This document shows positions 1 through 8,108 of a DNA stretch of 64,000 nucleotides, piece by piece. The translations under genes and the position numbers were made by a program. The first letter of the stretch is position 1. The number at the start of each line of letters is the position of its first letter. Source of the stretch: Lysobacteraceae bacterium NML93-0793 (lineage in GTDB: Bacteria > Pseudomonadota > Gammaproteobacteria > Xanthomonadales > Xanthomonadaceae). The DNA is taken from positions 124,001-188,000 of the forward strand of contig NTJG01000001.1 of NCBI GenBank assembly GCA_002324875.1, in the 5' to 3' direction. The notes under the pieces are model-generated. The model searched no databases. It worked only from the letters and a program-made list of their open reading frames with translations, and was not told the origin of the DNA.

Positions 1-46
1 CCGGCGGCGCAGGGCGCTGCCGGCTTTCGCGTCATCAAGATCCGAA

Positions 47-63
47 CCGGGCGCGGGGCCCGG
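47..63 (-). terminator. possible terminator hairpin downstream of rpsU
   Basis: A perfect 6-bp stem CCGGGC/GCCCGG with a 5-nt loop lies 10 bases past the rpsU stop codon. There is no clear T-tract, so intrinsic termination is only plausible. A second imperfect GC-rich hairpin sits at 1-23. Confidence 0.3.
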
Positions 64-73
64 CTCGCGCCGA

Positions 74-289
74 TCAATACAGGCGCTGGCGCTTGGTGAC
101 GTCGCGCGACACGCGACGGGCCTGACGCTTCACGGCGGCAGCGGCCTTGCGCTTGCGCTCCTGGGTCGGCTTCTCGTAGAACTCGCGCTTGCGGGTTTCG
201 GCGAGCACGCCGGCCTTCTCGCAGGTGCGCTTGAAACGACGCAGCGCAAACTCGAAGGGCTCGTTTTCGCGGACTTTGACGCTTGGCAT
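74..289 (-). CDS. rpsU: 30S ribosomal protein S21
   Basis: 71 aa, the usual full length of bS21. The N-terminus [20 protein letters not shown] and the very basic C-terminal helix rich in Lys/Arg are diagnostic. bS21 sits at the platform of the 30S subunit near the anti-Shine-Dalgarno region and helps mRNA engagement during initiation. The ATG at 289 is preceded by a GGAG ribosome-binding site. The gene is divergent from tsaD, as in many gammaproteobacteria, where rpsU starts the rpsU-dnaG-rpoD operon; the genes that would follow lie outside the left edge. A CCGGCC/GGCCGG hairpin at 313-330 falls in its leader. Confidence 0.97.
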   Translation of the reverse strand: MPSVKVRENEPFEFALRRFKRTCEKAGVLAETRKREFYEKPTQERKRKAAAAVKRQARRVSRDVTKRQRLY

Positions 290-474
290 GGAATCTCCGG
301 GGATCTGATCGTCCGGCCTGCATTGGCCGGTTCGAATCGAATTTCGAATGCGAATCCACCGGGCTCAGCCCCGGCGAGCCGCGTATCATAGCCGCGTCCC
401 GGCGGCGTGTGCAAGCTGCGGGGCCGCCGCGCCCGGCGCGGCCCTTCCGTTCCGCTTCCCGGCAGCGTCCCGAC

Positions 475-1506
475 ATGAAAGTTCTCGGCATCGAAACCTC
501 CTGCGACGAAACCGGCGTGGCCGTCTACGACACCGCCACCGGCGGCGCCGATGGCCTGCTCGCGCACGCCGTCTACAGCCAGATCGCGCTGCATGCCGAG
601 TACGGCGGCGTGGTGCCCGAACTCGCCAGCCGCGATCACGTGCGGAAACTTCTGCCGCTGATCCGCCAGACCCTGGCCGAGGCCGGCCTGTCGACGCGCG
701 ACCTCGACGGCGTGGCCTATACCGCCGGCCCGGGCCTGGTCGGTGCACTGCTGGTGGGCGCGGGCGTGGCGCGCGCGCTGGGCTGGGCGCTCGACGTGCC
801 GACGATCGGCGTGCATCACATGGAAGGCCATCTGCTCGCGCCGCTGATGGAAGACGATCCGCCGGCCGCGCCGTTCGTCGCCCTGCTGGTGTCGGGCGGC
901 CACACCCAGCTGGTGGCCGTCGATGCGATCGGCCGTTACCGGCTGCTCGGCGAGACGCTCGACGATGCGGCCGGCGAGGCCTTCGACAAGACCGCCAAGA
1001 TGATGGGCCTGCCGTATCCCGGCGGCCCGCAGCTCGCGGCGCTGGCCGAGCACGGTACGCCCGGCGTCTACAGGTTTTCGCGGCCGATGACCGACCGGCC
1101 GGGGCTCGATTTCAGTTTCAGCGGGCTCAAGACTCAGGTGCTGCTGGCCTGGCAGGGCAGCGACCAGGCCGAGACCACGCGCCGTGACATCGCGCGCGGT
1201 TTCGAGGACGCGGTGGTCGACACGCTGGCGATCAAATGCGCGCGCGCCCTGGACGCGGCCGGCTGCGACACCCTGGTGGTCGCCGGCGGCGTCGGTGCCA
1301 ACACGCGCCTGCGCGCGAAGCTGCAGGCCGACGCCCAGCGCCGCGGCGGGCGCGTGTGCTTTCCGCGCCCGGCGCTGTGCACCGACAACGGCGCGATGAT
1401 CGCCTTCGCCGGCGCGCTGCGGCTGGCCGCCGGCCAGCACGACGACGCCACCGTGCGCGCGACGCCGCGCTGGGACATGGCGGCGCTGGCGCCAGTCGGG
1501 CAGTGA
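475..1506 (+). CDS. tsaD: tRNA N6-adenosine threonylcarbamoyltransferase TsaD
   Basis: 343 aa. TsaD transfers the threonylcarbamoyl group to A37 of ANN-decoding tRNAs (t6A), working with TsaB and TsaE in the cytoplasm. Visible hallmarks are the N-terminal GIETSCDET motif of the ASKHA fold, the metal-binding HHMEGH segment around residue 115, SGGHTQL, and [10 protein letters not shown] near residue 275. The frame is open further upstream, but only the ATG at 475 gives the conserved [13 protein letters not shown] start; upstream codons have no family similarity. It is divergent from rpsU, so promoters for both should lie in 290-474. A palindromic repeat element starts right at its stop codon. 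Confidence 0.97.
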   Translation: MKVLGIETSCDETGVAVYDTATGGADGLLAHAVYSQIALHAEYGGVVPELASRDHVRKLLPLIRQTLAEAGLSTRDLDGVAYTAGPGLVGALLVGAGVARALGWALDVPTIGVHHMEGHLLAPLMEDDPPAAPFVALLVSGGHTQLVAVDAIGRYRLLGETLDDAAGEAFDKTAKMMGLPYPGGPQLAALAEHGTPGVYRFSRPMTDRPGLDFSFSGLKTQVLLAWQGSDQAETTRRDIARGFEDAVVDTLAIKCARALDAAGCDTLVVAGGVGANTRLRAKLQADAQRRGGRVCFPRPALCTDNGAMIAFAGALRLAAGQHDDATVRATPRWDMAALAPVGQ

Positions 1507-1636
1507 TTCGTGATTGGTGATTTGTGATTCGGAAGAGCGGCATCGTCGCAAACGTGGCGACCTCCTGATGCTCAGCGGCTAAGCTGTTGCCGTTGCCGTT
1601 GCTCTTTCGAATCACTAATTACGAATCCCCAATCAC
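1503..1636. repeat. palindromic intergenic element between tsaD and folB
   Basis: The left arm (about 1510-1538, built of GTGATT-type units and ending GGAAGAGC) is an imperfect inverted copy of the right arm (1601-1636, beginning GCTCTTTCGAATCAC). Together they form a long hairpin with about 60 nt between the arms. Arms made of short GATT-rich units resemble the dispersed intergenic palindromes of xanthomonad genomes. The left arm begins at the tsaD stop, so it may also act as a transcript end. Confidence 0.6.
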
Positions 1637-1645
1637 GGCCTCCCC

Positions 1646-2002
1646 ATGGACCACGTCTTCATCGAAGGCCTCGAGATCGAGGCGCTGATCGGCATCTACG
1701 ACTGGGAGCGGCGCATCCGCCAGCCGCTGGTGTTCGATCTCGAGATGCGCTTCGACAACCGCGTGCCCGCGGCCAGCGACGACATCGCCGACACGCTGAA
1801 CTACAAGGCCGTCAGCAAGCGCCTGATCGAGTACGTCTCGGCCTCGGATTTCGGCCTCGTCGAGACGCTGGCCGAGCGCTGCGCGGCAATTGTGATCGAG
1901 GAGTTCAACGTCGCTTCGGTACGCTTGAAGCTCAGCAAGCCGGGTGCGGTGCGTGGTGCACGCGCGGTCGGCGTAACCATCGAGCGCAGTCGCCCGGCCT
2001 GA
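1646..2002 (+). CDS. folB: dihydroneopterin aldolase
   Basis: 118 aa, the usual FolB length. It cleaves 7,8-dihydroneopterin to 6-hydroxymethyl-dihydropterin and glycolaldehyde in folate synthesis. The start DHVFIEGLEIEALIGIYDWE is characteristic, with the active-site Glu in the GIYDWE stretch, NYKAVSKRL in the middle and a C-terminal SKPGAVRGARAVGV strand. The next folate enzyme, folK, lies 1.4 kb downstream on the same strand, with a mechanosensitive channel gene between the two. The ATG at 1646 follows the palindromic element by 9 bases, which leaves little room for its own promoter. Confidence 0.96.
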   Translation: MDHVFIEGLEIEALIGIYDWERRIRQPLVFDLEMRFDNRVPAASDDIADTLNYKAVSKRLIEYVSASDFGLVETLAERCAAIVIEEFNVASVRLKLSKPGAVRGARAVGVTIERSRPA

Positions 2003-2046
2003 TCATGGTCTGCGGCGCTGCGCAGCGCCAAGGAGACCGCGTTCCC

Positions 2047-3369
2047 ATGCAAGTCCAGCTCCAGCAGCTCCGCGACACGCTCGCGCCCTATCCCTGGGCC
2101 TACAGCCTGACCGTTCTGACCGGGCTGCTGCTGCTGGCCTGGCTGGCCAATTTCATCACCAAGCGCGTGCTGCTGCGCGGGCTCAAGCAGTTGCTCGCGC
2201 GCACGCCGCTCGGCGGCGCGCAGCACGATCACCAGGTGCGGCTGCAGGTGATTCCGCGGCTGGCGAATGTGGTGCCGGCGCTGGTGATCTCGGCCGGGAT
2301 TTCGATCGTGCCGGACCTGCCGGCGCAGCTCGTCACCGTGGTCAAGGCGCTGTGCCAGGTGTTCGTGGTGGTGACGATCGCGCTTGCCGTGTCGAAGGCG
2401 CTCGACGCGATCAACCGCAATTACGAGCAGCGGCCGGAAGCCCGCAACAAGCCGATCAAGGGCTATTTCCAGGTCGCGAAGATCATCATGTTCGTGCTGG
2501 TCGGCATCTCGGCCGTGGCCACGTTGATCGGCGCGGAGTTCCTGCACATCGTCACCGGTCTGGGGGCGATGACCGCGGTGCTGCTGCTGATCTTCCAGGA
2601 CACCATCCTGTCGCTGGTCGCCAGCGTGCAGATCAGCAACGACGGCCGCGTTCGGATCGGCGACTGGATCGAGATGCCCAGCCAGAACGCCGACGGCGAC
2701 GTGATCGACATCGCGCTGCACACGGTCACGGTGCAGAACTTCGATCGCACCGTGACCACGGTGCCGACGAAGAAACTCGTCAGTGACGCGTTCAAGAACT
2801 GGCGGCAGATGTCCGAAGGCGGCGGCCGCCGGATCAAGCGCGCGCTGCATCTCGACCAGCACAGCGTGCGCTTCCTCGAGCCCGAGGAAATCGCGAAGTT
2901 CCGCCGCTTCACCGTGCTCGACGACTATCTGGACCGCAAGGACCGCGAACTGCGCGAATGGAATGCGGCGCTGGCCGAACGCGGTGCCGAGCCGGTCAAT
3001 CACCGGCGGGTCACCAACCTCGGGACGTTCCGCGCCTACGTCGAGCACTACCTGCGTCACCACCCGGGTATCCACCAGGAATTCACGCTGCTGGTCCGCC
3101 AGCTTCAGCCGACCGAGGCGGGCCTGCCGCTCGAGATCTACGCCTTCACCAACGACACCGCGTGGGCCGTCTACGAGGGCATCCAGTCGGATGTCTTCGA
3201 TCACCTGCTGGCGATCCTGCCGGAGTTCGGGCTGCGTGTGTTCCAGGCGCACAGCGACGCGCCGGTGGACGTCAACCTGCGGCAGGTCGCGCCGGATGCC
3301 GAAGCCTCGGACGAGAACGCCCTGCCGGCCCGCGCGGCACCACCGATGCCGGCGCCGGACGCGGAGTGA
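2047..3369 (+). CDS. mechanosensitive ion channel family protein (YbdG-like)
   Basis: 440 aa membrane protein. Several hydrophobic segments lie within the first 205 residues, followed by an MscS-type core: a pore-lining helix region containing LLIFQDTILSLVAS, then a beta domain with VRIGDWIEMP and a conserved NFDRTVTTVPTKKL stretch. The length and long soluble C-terminal domain fit the YbdG/MscM group better than classical MscS (about 286 aa). The likely role is inner-membrane tension release during osmotic downshock. The frame opens at 2005, but the ATG at 2047 has a good AAGGAG site just upstream. The Pro/Ala-rich tail looks unstructured. Confidence 0.88.
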   Translation: MQVQLQQLRDTLAPYPWAYSLTVLTGLLLLAWLANFITKRVLLRGLKQLLARTPLGGAQHDHQVRLQVIPRLANVVPALVISAGISIVPDLPAQLVTVVKALCQVFVVVTIALAVSKALDAINRNYEQRPEARNKPIKGYFQVAKIIMFVLVGISAVATLIGAEFLHIVTGLGAMTAVLLLIFQDTILSLVASVQISNDGRVRIGDWIEMPSQNADGDVIDIALHTVTVQNFDRTVTTVPTKKLVSDAFKNWRQMSEGGGRRIKRALHLDQHSVRFLEPEEIAKFRRFTVLDDYLDRKDRELREWNAALAERGAEPVNHRRVTNLGTFRAYVEHYLRHHPGIHQEFTLLVRQLQPTEAGLPLEIYAFTNDTAWAVYEGIQSDVFDHLLAILPEFGLRVFQAHSDAPVDVNLRQVAPDAEASDENALPARAAPPMPAPDAE

Positions 3370-3435
3370 CGGAACCCCGCGTCTCGCAAGAAGACGCGGC
3401 GATCGGCGATCATGGCGCCCCCACCGGAGTGCGCC

Positions 3436-3939
3436 ATGGCCATCGCCCTGCTCAGCCTCGGCAGCAACGTCGAGCCCGAGACCCATCTGCGCGCGGCGAT
3501 CGCCGCACTGCGCGCGCGCTTCGAGGACGTGGTGGTGTCGGGCGTCTACCGCTTTCCCGCGGTCGGCTACACGGGGCCGGATTTCCTCAATGCCGCCGTG
3601 ACGCTGCGCACCGATCTCGCGCCTGCGGCCTTGAACGACTGGTTGCATGCGCTCGAGGACGCGCACGGGCGTGACCGCAGCGGCCCGCGTTACAGCGACC
3701 GCACGCTCGACATCGACATCGTGCTGTTCGACGACGCGGTGCTCGACGGTGCCGGCAACCTCCGGATCCCGCGCGACGAGCTGCGCCACGCCTTCGTGCT
3801 GAAACCGGCCGCGGAGATCGCGCCGGACTGGCGGCATCCACTCGACGGCACGCCGCTCGCGCAGCGGTGGGCGACGCATCCGGATCGCGACACGGTGTTC
3901 GAGCGGGTGGGCGGGTTCGACCCGGCACCCGGGGTCTGA
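3436..3939 (+). CDS. folK: 2-amino-4-hydroxy-6-hydroxymethyldihydropteridine diphosphokinase
   Basis: 167 aa, typical for HPPK. It transfers pyrophosphate from ATP to 6-hydroxymethyl-dihydropterin, the step after FolB. Visible motifs are the N-terminal LLSLGSNVEP, the GRDRSGPRYSDRTLDIDI signature carrying the paired Mg-binding aspartates, and PRDELRHAFVLKP. The frame extends to 3412, but the ATG at 3436 gives the family start and has a GGAG site at 3426-3429. The separation of folB and folK by a channel gene is unremarkable. Confidence 0.95.
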   Translation: MAIALLSLGSNVEPETHLRAAIAALRARFEDVVVSGVYRFPAVGYTGPDFLNAAVTLRTDLAPAALNDWLHALEDAHGRDRSGPRYSDRTLDIDIVLFDDAVLDGAGNLRIPRDELRHAFVLKPAAEIAPDWRHPLDGTPLAQRWATHPDRDTVFERVGGFDPAPGV

Positions 3940-4342
3940 CGACGCGTGCAGCGGGCCCGCATCTGCGGAGCGCCGGCTGCCATCACCCGGTGCGGCGCCT
4001 GATCCTGACGGGTTTCGCTGCGCTCCGGGTCTCGCGTACGCCAGCTGAAAACGTCCGATCGTCCAAAGCGCAGCGACCGGGCGACGTGACCGCCTGATCA
4101 GGTGCGCGAACGATCGAGTGCGGGCGCAGCCCCGGTCGCGGTGTCGGGGCGGTCGCCGTGGCAGTGCACCGGAGCGGCGACGGCCGCGGCGCACCCGGGT
4201 CACATCGCGCACCGACACCGCGTCATGGTGAGGCCTGACCCACGGAGATGACGTCTGTCACTGGGCACCGCGCCCGTCAGCCGCCACCATCCAACCCGAC
4301 GCCCGCGCGCCGGCGTCACAGACCGAGAGGGGATGACCGATC
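3940..4342. other. 403-bp intergenic region, no gene recognised
   Basis: GC-rich stretch between folK and the DUF6159 gene. Short open frames here have no recognisable family start and look like frame shadows. No convincing promoter, riboswitch or repeat was identified. The last 20 bases carry a purine-rich GAGAGGGGAT stretch that could serve as the ribosome-binding site for the downstream ATG. Confidence 0.5.
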
Positions 4343-5176
4343 ATGTTCGAAACACTGTCGCGAAGCTGGGGGCTGGTGAAGTCGAGTGCGGCCGTGCTGC
4401 GCTCGGACAAGGAGCTGATGCTGTTTCCGGTGCTGTCGGGCCTGGCCTCGCTGGTCGTGCTGGCGACCTTCGCGCTGCCGATGTTCGCGCTGCGCGTGTT
4501 CGAACACGGCATCGGACTCGCCGGGCTCGCATTGGCTTTCGTGTTCTATTTCTGCCAGTACGCGGTCATCGTGTTCTTCAACGCCGCGCTGGTCGGTGCG
4601 GCGATGATCCGGCTCGACGGCGGCGATCCCACGCTGTCCGACGGTCTGGCCGCGGCGCGGCGCCGGTTGCCGGCGATCCTCGGCTATGCGGCGATCGCCG
4701 CCACCGTCGGCGTGCTGCTGCAGACGATGAAGCGCCAGGACAACAATTTCCTGGTGCGGCTGCTCGGCAGCGGCCTGGGCGTGGCCTGGACACTCGCGGC
4801 CTTCCTGGTGGTGCCGGTACTGGTGAGCCGCGACGTCGGCCCGATCGCTGCACTCAAGCAGAGTGTGGCGCTGCTCAAGCGCACCTGGGGCGAGAACGCA
4901 CTGGGCAGCGTGGGCATCGGCGCCGCGTTCGGCCTGCTGACCGGTCTGGCGGTCGTGGCCAGCGTGGGTCTGAGCGTCATCGCCTTCCAGGGCTCGACCG
5001 CGCTCGGCATCACGGTCGCCGTGGTGTGCGCACTCGGGCTGCTGCTGCTCGCGGTCTACCAGGCCGCGCTGACCGGCATCTATTCCGCGGCGCTGTACCG
5101 CTATGCGGTCTCGCACGAGGTGCCGGCCGGGTTCTCGGGCGCGCAGCTCGAGCACGCGTTCGAGCCGAAGCGCTGA
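4343..5176 (+). CDS. DUF6159 family integral membrane protein
   Basis: 277 aa. The N-terminus (FETLSRSWGLVKSSAAVLRS, then KELMLFPVLSG) matches the DUF6159 family as I know it; its function is not established. About six hydrophobic stretches alternate with short loops, including a long pair around residues 30-75 and others near 110, 150, 190 and 225. No enzymatic motif is visible. It is flanked by long intergenic regions on both sides, so it is probably monocistronic. Its 3' side faces the convergent pteridine reductase gene across a repeat-rich spacer. Confidence 0.8.
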   Translation: MFETLSRSWGLVKSSAAVLRSDKELMLFPVLSGLASLVVLATFALPMFALRVFEHGIGLAGLALAFVFYFCQYAVIVFFNAALVGAAMIRLDGGDPTLSDGLAAARRRLPAILGYAAIAATVGVLLQTMKRQDNNFLVRLLGSGLGVAWTLAAFLVVPVLVSRDVGPIAALKQSVALLKRTWGENALGSVGIGAAFGLLTGLAVVASVGLSVIAFQGSTALGITVAVVCALGLLLLAVYQAALTGIYSAALYRYAVSHEVPAGFSGAQLEHAFEPKR

Positions 5177-5190
5177 CATCCGATACACCC

Positions 5191-5396
5191 CTACAGGAGC
5201 GCGCACGCGCGCGATGGGCGGTCGCCCGCAGACCGGTTCGCGCGCAAGCGCGCTTCTACACGGGCAGAGATGGTGAGCCGGCGCGGGAGCGAGTGGCTGG
5301 CGTCGCCGCGCATTACCTCGCCGGGTGCCACACCGCGCGCCCGCCAACGAAGGTTGTTCGCCGGGAAACCCGTTCGCGCGTGAGCGCGCCCCTACA
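5191..5396. repeat. cluster of REP-like palindromes (CTACA...GCGCGC type)
   Basis: Three short units combine CTACA (or its complement TGTAG) with a GCGCGC-rich inverted repeat: about 5191-5214, 5238-5260 and 5371-5396. They occupy the gap between two convergent genes. The same family recurs at 19.7 kb, 59.0 kb and 63.85 kb in this window. Placement between gene 3' ends is typical of REP elements, which can protect transcript ends or terminate transcription. Confidence 0.6.
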
Positions 5397-5420
5397 TGGA
5401 CACGGGTAGAGGGGCTGGCG

Positions 5421-6152
5421 TCAGAGCGAGCGACCGCCGTCGAGCCGCAGCACTTCGCCGGTGGTGAAGCCGCCGCGCAGCAGCCATGCGACGGCGTCGG
5501 CGATCTCCTCGGCGCTGCCGAGCCGCGCCAGGGGTGTCGCGTCGAGGATGTGCGACTGCTGCGCGGTGTCCGCGCCGTCTTCCGGCCACAGGATCGCGCC
5601 CGGCGACACCGCGTTGACCCGCACCTCCGGCGCCAGCGCCACCGCGAGCCCGCGGGTCAGGCCGAGCAGCGCAGCCTTCGACGCCGCGTAGGCGACCAGA
5701 TCCGCACGTGGCCGTTCGGCATACAGATCGCCGATGTTGACGATCGCGCCGCGCGCGGCCCGCAGATGCGGTGCGGCGGCCTGCGCCAGCAGGAACGGCG
5801 CGCGTGCATTGGTCGCCATCAGCGCGTCGAAGGCCTCGGCATCGGTGGCTTCGAACGCGGTCGGCGCGAACGCTGCGGCGTTGTTGACCAGCGCATCAAG
5901 CCGACCGAAGTGGGCAACGGTGGTGTCGACCAAACCAGGCAACACGGCTGCCTCGGCCAGGTCGCCCTGCAGCACGCAGGTACTGCCCGGTCGCTGCGCA
6001 TCGAGTTCGCCGGCCAGCGCGTCGGCGTCGTCGCGCGAGCGATGGCAGTGCAGGGCGACCGCGTACCCGTCGGCATGCAGGCGACGCGCGATCACCGCGC
6101 CGATGCGGCGGGCAGCGCCGGTGACGAGGACGGCGGGGGCGGACGTGGGCAT
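5421..6152 (-). CDS. pteridine reductase, short-chain dehydrogenase (FolM-like)
   Basis: 243 aa SDR. The cofactor motif reads TGAARRIG, i.e. TGxxxRxG with Arg in place of the usual central Gly. That is the mark of pteridine reductases and FolM-type dihydromonapterin reductases, which use NADPH. The VNNAA motif and catalytic YAASK follow, and the C-terminus ends in GEVLRLDGGRSL. The family reduces dihydropterins or dihydrofolate, which fits the nearby folB and folK. The frame extends to 6182, but the ATG at 6152 gives the normal N-terminus. It is divergent from the MidA-like methyltransferase gene. FolM itself versus a broader pteridine reductase cannot be separated here. Confidence 0.88.
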   Translation of the reverse strand: MPTSAPAVLVTGAARRIGAVIARRLHADGYAVALHCHRSRDDADALAGELDAQRPGSTCVLQGDLAEAAVLPGLVDTTVAHFGRLDALVNNAAAFAPTAFEATDAEAFDALMATNARAPFLLAQAAAPHLRAARGAIVNIGDLYAERPRADLVAYAASKAALLGLTRGLAVALAPEVRVNAVSPGAILWPEDGADTAQQSHILDATPLARLGSAEEIADAVAWLLRGGFTTGEVLRLDGGRSL

Positions 6153-6452
6153 GGGGTGGGTGATGTGGCGACGGGACGTCACATTAAGGCACCAACGCGC
6201 CCACGTCCCGGCGGCTGGGCGCGTGATGCCTCAGGCCCGATGCGGCCGGCGCGCGGGGCTCGCGGGCCGCCGCTGCGCTGCGGCGCACCCCGAGCCGCCA
6301 CGTGAGCGCCGGGACGCGCAGCAGGTGTGCGACGCAGACGACCGCGCTGCCGTTCCCAGGACAGCGCGACGATCCGGACCCGTACGCGTCACGACAGGCC
6401 CTCCAGTGCGCTCGCGTATCCTGATGCGCGCCTGTTTTTCCGGAAGCCCTGC

Positions 6453-7637
6453 ATGTCCAGCCAGCCCCCCGCGCCCTCCGCCGATGCGCTCGCCCACAGC
6501 GCCGAGTTGCGCGCGTTGATCCATGCCCAGATCGACGAGGCCGGCGGGGCGATTCCGTTCTGGAAATTCATGGAGCTGGCGCTGTACGCGCCGGGTCTGG
6601 GCTATTACAGCGCGGGCGCGGCGAAGTTCGGGGCTGCCGGCGATTTCGTCACCGCGCCGGAACTCGGGCCGCTGTTCGCCGAATGCATCGCCGAGGCGTT
6701 CGCGCCGGTGCTGCGTGAGATCGGCGAGGCCGCGCAGTTCTTCGAGATCGGCGGCGGCAGCGGTGCGTTCGCCGGCGATGCGCTGTCGCATCTCGCGGCG
6801 CTAGAGGCCACGCCGGCGCGCTACGCGATCCTCGAGCCCAGTGCCGATCTGCGCGAACGCCAGCGCGCGCATCTGCAGCAGCGCCTGCCGGCCGATCTGT
6901 TCGCGAGCGTCGAGTGGGTGGACGGCCCGATGCCGGGCGACTGGCAGGGCGTGCTGTTCGCCAACGAGGTGGTGGATGCGCTGCCCACGCCGCGCTTCGT
7001 CATCGGCGAGGGCGAGGTGTTCGAGGAGTACGTCACCCGCGACGGCGAGGGCTTCGGCCGCACCGTGCATCCGGCCGATGCGCTGCTGGCTTCGGCGGTG
7101 CGTCATGTCGAGCGTCAACGCGGCGCGCCGCTGCCCGACGGGTATCGCTCGGAACTGCTGCCGCAGTTGCCGTACTGGGTGCAGGCCGTCGCCGGCGGGC
7201 TGCGCCGGGGCGCGATGCTGTTCGTCGACTACGGCTACGCGCGCCGCGAGTACTACCGCGACGATCGCGATGCCGGCACGCTGCGCGCGTTCCATCGCCA
7301 TCAGGTCAGCGGGGACGTGTTCGCCTTCCCGGGCCTGCAGGATCTGACCGCCTCGGTCGATTTCACCGCGCTGGCCGAGGCGGGCACGCACGCCGGCTTC
7401 GACTTCGCGGGCTACTGCAACCAGACCTCCTTGCTGCTGGGCAACCGGCTCGAGCAGCGCCTGGCCGCGCACGAGGCGCACGCCGCCGACGAGGCCGCGC
7501 GCTACGCGCTGCGCCAGCAGGCCAAGCGGCTGACGGTGCCGGGCGAGATGGGCGAAGCCTTCCAGGCGATCGGTTTCGCGAAGGACGTGGACTTCGAGCA
7601 CGCCTTCCTGATCGGCGACATGAGCCACCGCCTGTGA
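6453..7637 (+). CDS. SAM-dependent methyltransferase, MidA/NDUFAF7 family
   Basis: 394 aa. Early motifs IPFWKFMELALYAPGLGYYS and GDFVTAPELGPLFAE are the family signature (COG1565). EIGGGSGAFAGD is the SAM-binding loop, LFANEVVDALP follows, and FVDYGYARREYY lies near residue 270. The eukaryotic homologue methylates an arginine of the complex I subunit NDUFS2; the bacterial target is unknown. The ATG at 6453 was chosen because upstream sequence in the same frame is low-complexity Arg-rich and unrelated. The stop overlaps the GTG of the downstream VanZ gene, so the two are co-transcribed and probably translationally coupled. Confidence 0.92.
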   Translation: MSSQPPAPSADALAHSAELRALIHAQIDEAGGAIPFWKFMELALYAPGLGYYSAGAAKFGAAGDFVTAPELGPLFAECIAEAFAPVLREIGEAAQFFEIGGGSGAFAGDALSHLAALEATPARYAILEPSADLRERQRAHLQQRLPADLFASVEWVDGPMPGDWQGVLFANEVVDALPTPRFVIGEGEVFEEYVTRDGEGFGRTVHPADALLASAVRHVERQRGAPLPDGYRSELLPQLPYWVQAVAGGLRRGAMLFVDYGYARREYYRDDRDAGTLRAFHRHQVSGDVFAFPGLQDLTASVDFTALAEAGTHAGFDFAGYCNQTSLLLGNRLEQRLAAHEAHAADEAARYALRQQAKRLTVPGEMGEAFQAIGFAKDVDFEHAFLIGDMSHRL

Positions 7638-8059
7638 GCCGGCGTCCGCGCTTGGGGCGCGCGTTCAAGCCGCTGCGCCGTCCGGTGCTGTGGGGCGGGC
7701 TGTGGATCGCGGCGATCGCCGCCGTCGTGGTGCTGTCACTGGCGCCGTCGGCGCCGATGCCGGAGGTGCCGGACGGCGACAAGCTCGGCCATTTCCTCGC
7801 CTATTTCGCGCTCGCCGCGGCGGCGGTGCAGCTCTATGCGCGCTGGCCGTCGTTGCTGGGCGCCGGTATCGGACTGGTGCTGCTCGGCATCGGTCTCGAG
7901 TACGCGCAGGGCACGTTGACCGACACGCGGATGCAGGATGCCGCCGACGCGTTCGCCAACACGCTCGGCGTGATCGTCGGTCTGTCCACACGGCTGACGC
8001 CTTTCCGCGACGTACTGCTGCAGCTCGACACGCGCGGGCTCGACGGCGTCGGGCGCTGA
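7634..8059 (+). CDS. VanZ family membrane protein
   Basis: 141 aa. It begins at GTG 7634, sharing a GTGA overlap with the stop of the methyltransferase gene. The core has LSLAPSAPMPEVPDGDKLGH, then three hydrophobic helices (around 50-62, 70-84 and 105-115) and a DTRMQDAADAFANTLG segment; D(K)xGH and the DxxxN helix are VanZ-like features. VanZ of enterococci gives low-level teicoplanin resistance, but most chromosomal homologues have no defined role. The start codon is inferred from the overlap, as no ATG is available. Confidence 0.82.
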   Translation: MSRRPRLGRAFKPLRRPVLWGGLWIAAIAAVVVLSLAPSAPMPEVPDGDKLGHFLAYFALAAAAVQLYARWPSLLGAGIGLVLLGIGLEYAQGTLTDTRMQDAADAFANTLGVIVGLSTRLTPFRDVLLQLDTRGLDGVGR

Positions 8060-8108
8060 GCGGCACCGGTTCCCCGATAATCCCCTCACTTCCGCACGGG
8101 TCCACCGC

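Noticed and set aside
1801..4218. 805-codon minus-strand frame opposite folB, the channel gene and folK
   Set aside because: Entirely antisense to three well-supported genes and composed of low-complexity Arg/His/Gln-rich residues.
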